Made by a program: the position numbers and the translations under genes
DNA from: Armatimonas rosea
Lineage (GTDB): Bacteria; Armatimonadota; Armatimonadia; Armatimonadales; Armatimonadaceae
Direction: 5' to 3'
NCBI RefSeq assembly: GCF_014202505.1
Contig: NZ_JACHGW010000002.1
Span: 434,001 to 498,000, forward strand
Length of the DNA stretch: 64,000 nt
Notes under the pieces: generated by a model
The model's database searches: none
Told to the model about the DNA's origin: nothing
Seen by the model: the letters and a program-made list of their open reading frames with translations, nothing else
Part shown: positions 6,330 to 12,449 of the stretch, piece after piece
Numbering within the stretch: position 1 is the first letter of the stretch
Layout: each line of letters starts with the position of its first letter

Positions 6330-7253
6330 ATGAGCACAACCTTGCAAGCCAGCCTTCTGGACCTCATCCGCCGTACGTCGTCTGATCTGCCCGCCGATAT
6401 CCGCGAGGCGATGGAGAAGGGCCGCGCCAGTGAGCTAAAAGACAGCCGCGCCCTGATGGCTCTGGACACCATCGACTGCAATATCGAAACTGCCGCCGCC
6501 GAGAGCGCCCCGATCTGCCAGGACACGGGGATGATCAAGTTCTATGTCCACTACCCCATCGGCTACGATATCCTGACCTTTGAGGACGCTGCCCGCGCGG
6601 CCGTGGCGGAGGCGACCGCGATCGGCTACCTGCGCCAGAACTCCGTGGACTCGCTCACGGGCAAGAACACGGGCAACAACCTGGGGCCGGGGACACCGCA
6701 GTTCCACTTCCAGGCCTGGCGCAACCCCACGGTGGATGTGCGCCTGATGCTCAAGGGCGGCGGCTGTGAGAATGTCGGGGCGCAGTACAGCCTGCCGTTT
6801 GAGCTGAAGGAGCTGGGCAAGAAAGCCGGCCGCGATAGCGAGGGGGTCAAGCTGGCCGTGCTCGATGCGGTCTGGAAGGCGCAGGGCAAGGGCTGTGCGC
6901 CGGGCTATATCGGGGTGTGTATCGGCAGCGACCGGGCGCACGGGCTGGAACTGGCCAAGGAGCAGCTCCTGCGGGTGGTGGGCGACACCAACCCGGATGC
7001 GACACTCGCGGCACTGGAGAGCGAGATCACGCGCATCTGCAACGGCCTCGGGATCGGTCCGATGGGCTTTGGGGGAAACACCAGCCTGCTCGGCTGTAAG
7101 ATCACGTCGCAGAACCGCCTCCCCGCCAGCTTCTTTGTCTCGGTCAGCTATGCCTGCTGGGCGCACCGGCGGCGTGGGGTCACCCTAGATCCCACCACGG
7201 ATGAGATCACGGGCTGGCTCTACGAGGAGACAACTCAGGCGCTACCACACTAG
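6330..7253 (+). CDS. Class I fumarate hydratase alpha subunit (or L-tartrate dehydratase alpha)
   Basis: A 307-residue alpha subunit of the iron-sulfur fumarase/tartrate dehydratase family, which interconverts fumarate and malate in the TCA cycle. Visible motifs are PICQDTGMIKFYV (Cys63), GKNTGNNLGPGTPQ, KGGGCENVG (Cys146), GCAPGYIGVCIGSDRA (Cys189) and GFGGNTSLLGCKI (Cys256). Cys63 and Cys189 are likely cluster ligands; I cannot fix the third. Length matches two-subunit enzymes. The beta subunit that completes the active site is not next door: the following genes are unrelated. Substrate choice between fumarate and tartrate cannot be read from this subunit. Confidence 0.92.
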   Translation: MSTTLQASLLDLIRRTSSDLPADIREAMEKGRASELKDSRALMALDTIDCNIETAAAESAPICQDTGMIKFYVHYPIGYDILTFEDAARAAVAEATAIGYLRQNSVDSLTGKNTGNNLGPGTPQFHFQAWRNPTVDVRLMLKGGGCENVGAQYSLPFELKELGKKAGRDSEGVKLAVLDAVWKAQGKGCAPGYIGVCIGSDRAHGLELAKEQLLRVVGDTNPDATLAALESEITRICNGLGIGPMGFGGNTSLLGCKITSQNRLPASFFVSVSYACWAHRRRGVTLDPTTDEITGWLYEETTQALPH

Positions 7254-7263
7254 GAGGAAAGTC

Positions 7264-7524
7264 ATGACCTGGAGCGAAGCGCGCCAGCAGTTTCCTAACC
7301 GCTGGCTGGTTTTTGAGGTGATGCGTGGCCATCGCGATGCCGGATACTGGCTCGTGGATGAGCTTGCTGTTTTAGAGAACACGGATACTTCCGCTCACGT
7401 TTTCCGTCGTTATGCCGAGCTTCAGCGCACTTATCCCGGGCGAGAGTTTGGTTTCTACCATACGAGCCAAGAAGTCATCTCTTTGGAAGAGGCCACTGGT
7501 CCACGCGTTCGTCCACGCTCATGA
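7264..7524 (+). CDS. Hypothetical 86-residue protein coupled to a retropepsin
   Basis: Starts at ATG 7264 behind a strong AGGAGG site (7253-7258) and overlaps the next gene by ATGA. The product (MTWSEARQQFPNRWLVFEVM...) has an N-terminal amphipathic helix and several aromatic beta-strand-like segments, with no membrane segment or Cys motif. Such small proteins are often encoded directly before a clan AA aspartic protease, so the two may act together, but I know no function. Base composition drops from this gene onward compared with the fumarase gene. Confidence 0.65.
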   Translation: MTWSEARQQFPNRWLVFEVMRGHRDAGYWLVDELAVLENTDTSAHVFRRYAELQRTYPGREFGFYHTSQEVISLEEATGPRVRPRS

Positions 7525-7904
7525 CGGCACTACGACTGGAATCAGGCTTACTGTTTGTTTCTCTGAAACTTCGTTTTGCAGGCAGGGAAGAGATGGTATA
7601 CGGTGCACTCTTGGATACAGGTTCTGCCTCGACGGTTATCACTGCTCACGTTGCAGACCGGCTTGGGATCGAGCCTGCGTCCACAGACTCTTTACGGCGC
7701 CTCCAAGGAATTGGTGGGGCTGAGTGGGTATATACGAAACAGATAGAGAGTTTGCAAGTAGGACTACTTTTTCTAAATCTTCCAGAGATTGAAGTCAGTG
7801 GCTCCGATTATGGCTTTGGCATTGAAGCTATCCTTGGTACAGATTTTTTACTTTCTGTTGGTGCCGTGCTTGATCTGAGAAATCTGACGATTTCAGCATT
7901 ATGA
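7521..7904 (+). CDS. Single-domain retropepsin-like aspartic protease
   Basis: A 127-residue clan AA aspartic protease. The catalytic D-T-G is in ALLDTGSASTVIT (Asp32), followed by a flap-like LQGIGG and the second conserved strand EAILGTDFLL. One domain carries one catalytic Asp, so the active enzyme should be a homodimer, as in retroviral proteases. No signal peptide or membrane anchor is seen, so it is probably cytoplasmic. Its start overlaps the preceding gene's stop by four bases, indicating coupled translation. Substrate unknown. Codon use is clearly AT-richer than in flanking genes. Confidence 0.85.
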   Translation: MTALRLESGLLFVSLKLRFAGREEMVYGALLDTGSASTVITAHVADRLGIEPASTDSLRRLQGIGGAEWVYTKQIESLQVGLLFLNLPEIEVSGSDYGFGIEAILGTDFLLSVGAVLDLRNLTISAL

Positions 7905-7919
7905 GAGAGGTCAAAGAAG

Positions 7920-8576
7920 ATGGATAGTATTGCGCTCATGCAACTCATGCTTCGTGATCCGGTCTACCACAAGTTTTCGTGGCCTCGCTACCAGATGCCG
8001 CGTCGACCAACTACTTTGCAACAGGTAGAGGAAAGAGAAAAAGCTCTTGGAATTCGTTTTCCTCCGTTGCTTAAACGTATCTACTCCGAGGTTGCTAATG
8101 GGGGTATAGGGCCGGTCTATGGTTTGTTTCCATTAGAAGAATTGTGCAATAACCAAGCCCTTCCCGTGAGAGAAGATATCTTGCCAGGGATCCCTGTTTG
8201 TTTGGTTCGAAAAGCGGATCTAGTGCCTGATACTGCTGGGGATGACTACGAGTTGTCAATAGAGGAGCGCGACTGGATCTGGCTACCTGGACTCATTCAA
8301 GTGGCACATGGTGGCTGTCAGTATTGCTATTATTTTTATGCTAATAGCAAAAAATATCCGATATTGATGAATGAGGAGCCTATTTTCCCGCCGGATGCAT
8401 TATTGGATTTTCCTGGGGAGAAAGCACTTCTGGAATATTTTGGCTGTCTTGAGGCCGACAGCTTTGATACTTGGATTTCTGATTGGATTGCTACTTTTCA
8501 GAATGAGCACAAGCGTGATTATTCAAACCTGGCCGTCCTCGCCGAACTGCTTCCCGAACCGCGTTACACCAATTAG
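7920..8576 (+). CDS. SMI1/KNR4 (SUKH) family protein
   Basis: A 218-residue SUKH-superfamily protein. The core is recognisable in LQQVEEREKALGIRFPPLLKRIYSEVANGGIGPVYGLFPLEEL, then WIWLPGLIQVAHGGCQYCYYF and the later LLDFPGEKALLEYFG. Bacterial SUKH proteins are best known as immunity proteins to polymorphic or contact-dependent toxins, but many stand alone. No toxin gene is nearby, so an immunity role is only a possibility. The gene is markedly AT-rich for this window, pointing to horizontal acquisition together with the two genes before it. Confidence 0.82.
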   Translation: MDSIALMQLMLRDPVYHKFSWPRYQMPRRPTTLQQVEEREKALGIRFPPLLKRIYSEVANGGIGPVYGLFPLEELCNNQALPVREDILPGIPVCLVRKADLVPDTAGDDYELSIEERDWIWLPGLIQVAHGGCQYCYYFYANSKKYPILMNEEPIFPPDALLDFPGEKALLEYFGCLEADSFDTWISDWIATFQNEHKRDYSNLAVLAELLPEPRYTN

Positions 8577-8584
8577 ACAAAAGC

Positions 8585-8616
8585 CCTCCTCCCGTGAGCT
8601 TGCGAACAAGAGGAGG
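8585..8616. terminator. Hairpin between convergent genes
   Basis: Arms CCTCCTC (8585-8591) and GAGGAGG (8610-8616) enclose a loop containing GAGCTTGCGA. There is no long T-run, so it is at best a weak terminator. A very similar loop (TCGCAAGCTC on the other strand) occurs in the palindrome inside the cyclase gene at 44127-44224, so it may belong to the same repeat family. Confidence 0.5.
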
Positions 8617-8622
8617 AGAGGA

Positions 8623-9318
8623 CTACCGTTTTATCAGCTTGATCTCGAAGAGCTTGCTCCAGAGCTTGCCGGTCACAAAGAGCCGGTCGGCCTTGGCATC
8701 GTAGGCGATTCCGTTGAGGACATCTTCCTGGCCGGGGAGCAGGCCGGTCAGGTCGATAATCCCGGTGACCACGCCGCTGCTGGGGTTGATGCGGATGATG
8801 TAGTCGGTCTGCCAGATATTGGCGAAGATCTCGCCCTTGACCCACTCCAGCTCGTTGATCTGCGTGACGGCTCTGCCGTTGTTGGTGACACGGATGCTCT
8901 TGACACTCTTGCCGGGGGCCTTGGGATCGAAGAAGCGGATGGTCGCGGTGCCATCGCTCATGATGAGGTGCGTGTCGTTGTGGGTGAGCGCCCAGCCCTC
9001 GCCCTGGTAGCTGAAGGTTCCCAGCTCTTTGAGGGTGTTCTTGTCGCGGATAAAGCCCTTGTGGTTCTTCCAGGTGAGCTGGTAGAGCTTGTCGCCGAAG
9101 ATGGTCATGCCCTCGCCGAAGTACTGTGGGTCGATGCTGACGGTCTTCTGGTACTTGGGGTTCTCAATCGTGCGGATCCCGATCCAGGACTTGCCCTCTA
9201 GGCCCGTGCTCTCGTAGAGGAGGCCGTTGTGGAGCTCCAGCCCCTCGGTGAAGGCTGCTGTATCGTGGGGGTAGGTATTGACGACTTTAAAACCATAGAC
9301 CGGGGGCTGCTTGAACAT
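8623..9318 (-). CDS. Glutaminyl-peptide cyclotransferase (beta-propeller type)
   Basis: A 231-residue protein of the plant/bacterial glutamine cyclotransferase family, five-bladed beta-propellers that convert N-terminal Gln to pyroglutamate. The typical blocks are present: YPHDTAAFTEGLELHNGLLYESTG near the N-terminus, FGEGMTIFGDKLYQLTWKN, QGEGWALTHNDTHLIMSDGT, NELEWVKGEIFANIW and LNGIAYDAKADRLFVTGK. Many relatives are exported, but no signal peptide is visible. The start has GGAGG about nine bases upstream, five bases past the aminotransferase stop, so it is the last gene of the nucleotide-sugar operon. Confidence 0.92.
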   Translation of the reverse strand: MFKQPPVYGFKVVNTYPHDTAAFTEGLELHNGLLYESTGLEGKSWIGIRTIENPKYQKTVSIDPQYFGEGMTIFGDKLYQLTWKNHKGFIRDKNTLKELGTFSYQGEGWALTHNDTHLIMSDGTATIRFFDPKAPGKSVKSIRVTNNGRAVTQINELEWVKGEIFANIWQTDYIIRINPSSGVVTGIIDLTGLLPGQEDVLNGIAYDAKADRLFVTGKLWSKLFEIKLIKR

Positions 9319-9323
9319 CGCGA

Positions 9324-10427
9324 TTATCCTCCAAAGAAGGCGTGGATACTCTCTACTACAGAGACGCGCTGTGCTTCGGAGAGTTCCGGGAAGATCGGCA
9401 GGGAGAGAACTTCCTCACAGGCGCGCTCGGACTCAGGATGGTCGCCGAGCTTTCCACCGAAGCGCTCGGCGTAGGCGGGGGCCAGGTGCAGGGCCACCGG
9501 ATAGAAGATACCGGTCGCGATCCCACGCTCGGCGAGAAACGCCTTGAGAGGTGCACGGGTGCCGTTGGGGACACGAACGGTGTACTGGTGGAAGGTGTGG
9601 ACATTGCCCGCCCGCGTTTTAGGAAGCACGAGGCCCTCGATATCGGCGAGCGCTTGGTCGTAGAAGGCGGCATTGGTGCGGCGCGCTTCGTTCCAGGTGG
9701 CCAGGTGGGGCAGCTTGACATTGAGGATCGCCGCCTGGAGCGCATCCAGGCGCGAGCAGACCCCGACCAGGTGGTAGTCGTACTTGCCGCCGGAGCCATG
9801 GAAGTGGAGCAGCCGGAGCCGCGCCGCCAGGGCATCGTCGTTGGTGAGAATCATCCCGCCATCGCCCGCCGCGCCGAGGTTCTTGGTGGGGTAGAACGAG
9901 AGCGTGGTCAGCTCGCTCCACTGCGCGACCTCTTGGCCGTGCTGCGCCGCCCCGATTGCCTGCGCGCCATCGCCGATCAGGGGCAGGCCAAAGGCGCGGA
10001 GCCCCTCCATGTCGGCGAGCTGGCCAAAGAGGTGGACGGGGACAATGGCCTTGGTGCGGGGCGTGAGCTTCCGGGCGACATCGGCAGGGTCGAGGGTGAA
10101 GTGCACCGGGTCGATATCGGCAAAGACCGGTGTTGCTCCGAGCAAGACCACGGTCTCGACTGTCGCCACAAACGTAAAGGGCGGGGTGATGACCTCGTCG
10201 CCGGGGCCGATCCCGAGGGCCATGAGGGAGAGCAGGAGCGCATCGGTGCCATTGCCCACCCCGATCCCGTGCTTAGCCCCACAGAGGGCGGCGACCTGGG
10301 TCTCGCACGCGGTGACTGTCGGGCCGAGGATGAAGCCACCCGTGGACATCACCCGAGCGATGGCGGCATCGAGCTCGGGCTTGAGTGCGGTGTACTGAGC
10401 GGGCAGGTCCGCCATGGGAACCGTCAT
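9324..10427 (-). CDS. DegT/DnrJ/EryC1/StrS-family sugar aminotransferase
   Basis: A 367-residue PLP-dependent aminotransferase of the family that makes amino sugars from NDP-4-keto or 3-keto sugars. The cofactor Lys is Lys182 in SFYPTKNLGAAGDGG; the PLP-binding Asp is in the IGDGAQAIGA segment (Asp153), and the TPPFTFVAT block is intact. It follows two nucleotidyltransferase genes with ATGA coupling, so it should act on an activated sugar made by them. The dehydratase or oxidase that would provide the keto-sugar is not in this operon. Confidence 0.93.
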   Translation of the reverse strand: MTVPMADLPAQYTALKPELDAAIARVMSTGGFILGPTVTACETQVAALCGAKHGIGVGNGTDALLLSLMALGIGPGDEVITPPFTFVATVETVVLLGATPVFADIDPVHFTLDPADVARKLTPRTKAIVPVHLFGQLADMEGLRAFGLPLIGDGAQAIGAAQHGQEVAQWSELTTLSFYPTKNLGAAGDGGMILTNDDALAARLRLLHFHGSGGKYDYHLVGVCSRLDALQAAILNVKLPHLATWNEARRTNAAFYDQALADIEGLVLPKTRAGNVHTFHQYTVRVPNGTRAPLKAFLAERGIATGIFYPVALHLAPAYAERFGGKLGDHPESERACEEVLSLPIFPELSEAQRVSVVESIHAFFGG

Positions 10428-11518
10428 TCGATACGTGTCCCCTTACGCAAGACTGTTCCCGAAGCCAGCACCGACGGGACCGTGACCACCGTCTCCGCCT
10501 CGACATGGCAGCCATCGTCCAGGATCACCCCGGAGAGCTGTGCCCCTTGCCCGACAATGACCCCTTCTTGCAGGATGCAGTCGGTGAGGGTGGCGTTGGC
10601 CTTGATGCAGCAGCCCGGCCCGATCACGGTCTTGCCCGAGAGCGAGACACCGGGGCCGATCTTACTGCCGGCTCCGAGGTGCACGGTGGGGGCGATATGC
10701 GCCGTGGGGTCGACCTGGACATTCTCCATCGCCCAGTAGCCCAGCGCGGTCCACTCCCCGGCGACCTCGACCGCGATATCCCGGGACAGGATGGCCTGGG
10801 TGGCCTGGCGGTACTGCTCGGGGCGGCCGATATCCAGCCAGAATCCGCGCCGTGCGACCGCAAAGATCGGCTTGCCATCGGCGAGGAACTGCGGGTAGGT
10901 CTCGCGCTCGATGGAGACCGGGCGGCCCGTGGGGATGGCATCGAGCGCCTCGGGCTCCATGATGTAGATTCCGGCGTTGATGTAGTCCACCCCCGTGGTC
11001 TCGATATGGGGGTTGGTCGCCAGCGCCTTTTTCTGCGCCTCGCTGGGCTCGCGGAACTCCCGCACCCGGCCGTCGTCATCGGTGACAATCACGCCGTAGG
11101 GGGAGGGGGAGGGGACATCTTTGAGGGTGAGGGTGACCAGGGCGTTCTTGCTCTGGTGGAAGGCGATGATCGACGAGAGATCAAAATCGGTGAGGATATC
11201 GCCGTTGAGCACGACAAGGGTCTCCCGGCCCGCGACGGTCTGTGCGTTTTTAATGGCACCGGCGGTTCCAAGGGGAGTCTCTTCGTTGACGAACTGCATC
11301 TTTACTCCGAAACGTGACCCGTCGCCAAAGTGTGACGCGATCTGCTCGGACATGTAGTTGGTACAGAAGATGATTTCGTCGATACCGTGGCGCTTCAGCA
11401 GCGCCACTTGGTACTCCAGAAAAGGCCGGTTGACCACGGGGATCAGGGGCTTGGGGCGGGTGTAGGTCAGGGGGCGCAGGCGGGTGCCGGCTCCTCCTGC
11501 GATAATGATACCCTTCAT
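10424..11518 (-). CDS. Sugar-1-phosphate nucleotidylyltransferase with left-handed beta-helix (GMPP/GlmU-like)
   Basis: A 364-residue nucleotidyltransferase. Residues 1-235 carry the Rossmann-type catalytic domain with IIAGGAGTRLRPLTYTRPKPL and the metal-binding GDILTDFD; residues about 250-364 consist of hexapeptide repeats (ENVQVDPTAHIAPTVHLG... SKIGPGV) forming a left-handed beta-helix. This layout is typical of mannose-1-phosphate guanylyltransferases and archaeal-type bifunctional sugar-1-P transferases. The exact sugar and nucleotide are not decidable. It overlaps both neighbours by four bases (ATGA), so it is in the middle of an operon. Confidence 0.9.
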   Translation of the reverse strand: MKGIIIAGGAGTRLRPLTYTRPKPLIPVVNRPFLEYQVALLKRHGIDEIIFCTNYMSEQIASHFGDGSRFGVKMQFVNEETPLGTAGAIKNAQTVAGRETLVVLNGDILTDFDLSSIIAFHQSKNALVTLTLKDVPSPSPYGVIVTDDDGRVREFREPSEAQKKALATNPHIETTGVDYINAGIYIMEPEALDAIPTGRPVSIERETYPQFLADGKPIFAVARRGFWLDIGRPEQYRQATQAILSRDIAVEVAGEWTALGYWAMENVQVDPTAHIAPTVHLGAGSKIGPGVSLSGKTVIGPGCCIKANATLTDCILQEGVIVGQGAQLSGVILDDGCHVEAETVVTVPSVLASGTVLRKGTRIE

Positions 11519-12312
11519 AGTTGCAGCGTCTCTTTCAGATAAGTGCGCAACGCTGCGCCGTACTCGGGATCGTTCATGGCAAATGTGACAAAGGCCTTGA
11601 AGTAGGTCTCAAAGCCGCCAATGTCGTGACGTGTCTCTCCTGGCAAAAGTGGCACCGCGCTCCCCGGAACCCCTGCACGAAGCAAGAGCTGGAGGGCATC
11701 GGTGAGCTGAACCTCCCCGTTCTTTGCGGGCGGTGTCTTCTCAAGTGTCTCAAAGAGGGTATCGGGCAGGACGTAGCGGGCCGTTACCGCAAAATCACTA
11801 GGAGCCTGGTCGGGAGCGGGTTTTTCCACGATATCTTGGATACGAAAGGTGCTCCCCTCGGTTCCCGCTTTCGGTGCGACAACCCCGTACTTGGAGAGGC
11901 GCTCACGAGGCACTTGCTGGACGGCTATCGAGATCGGGGAGTCAGTGGCGAGGACGCGGCGGGTGAGGCCTCCCAGCTCTGGCTCCTCAAAGACCGCATC
12001 GCCCAGCGCAACTAAGAGGCGGGAGGCGCCGCTTGCAAGAGCACGCGCCTGGAGGATCGCATCCCCGAGGCCGCGCATCTCGGGCTGGAGGGCGTAGCCG
12101 AAGCTCTCGCCGAAGTGCTTCCGAAGAAACGCCTCTTTTTGGGGCGAGACCACAAAGACAATGCGCTCTACCCCCGCAGCATGAAGCTCGGCGACAATGC
12201 GCTCCAGTGCGAGCGCGCGTCCCACAGGAAGCATTTCCTTAGGAATAGCATCGCTCAGCGGCCTCAGGCGGGTGCCCAGACCGGCGGCGGGGACGATGGC
12301 GACCACAGACAT
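11515..12312 (-). CDS. galU: UTP-glucose-1-phosphate uridylyltransferase (GalU-like)
   Basis: A 265-residue nucleotidyltransferase. The start AIVPAAGLGTRLRPLSDAIPKEMLPV is the GalU signature, and the shape (one catalytic domain, no beta-helix) fits GalU, though it is slightly shorter than the usual 280-300. UDP-glucose would feed cell-surface glycan synthesis. It is the first gene of a four-gene minus-strand operon (GalU-like, beta-helix nucleotidyltransferase, DegT aminotransferase, glutaminyl cyclase) with two ATGA overlaps. Assignment to glucose rests on family resemblance alone. Confidence 0.85.
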   Translation of the reverse strand: MSVVAIVPAAGLGTRLRPLSDAIPKEMLPVGRALALERIVAELHAAGVERIVFVVSPQKEAFLRKHFGESFGYALQPEMRGLGDAILQARALASGASRLLVALGDAVFEEPELGGLTRRVLATDSPISIAVQQVPRERLSKYGVVAPKAGTEGSTFRIQDIVEKPAPDQAPSDFAVTARYVLPDTLFETLEKTPPAKNGEVQLTDALQLLLRAGVPGSAVPLLPGETRHDIGGFETYFKAFVTFAMNDPEYGAALRTYLKETLQL

Positions 12313-12437
12313 AGCGACAATAAAAACACCGCACCGATAGCGCGGCGCGGCGTGAAACCTTCAGGAAAGAATACCTCAACTTCTGCGCCCTGTCAAAAAT
12401 AACCCCCTCTTAACCTCAAGGCCGAGCGAATTTTGCG

Positions 12438-12443
12438 TAGAAT
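12438..12443 (+). promoter_or_regulatory. -10-like element for the YVTN/phosphoesterase gene
   Basis: TAGAAT ends six bases before the ATG at 12450, with no Shine-Dalgarno; predicts a leaderless mRNA. Confidence 0.55.
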
Positions 12444-12449
12444 AGGGGC

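Noticed and set aside
7264-8576. Toxin-immunity island.
   Set aside because: A SUKH protein is present but no toxin, secretion or polymorphic-toxin C-terminus is nearby, so only a possible orphan immunity role is noted.
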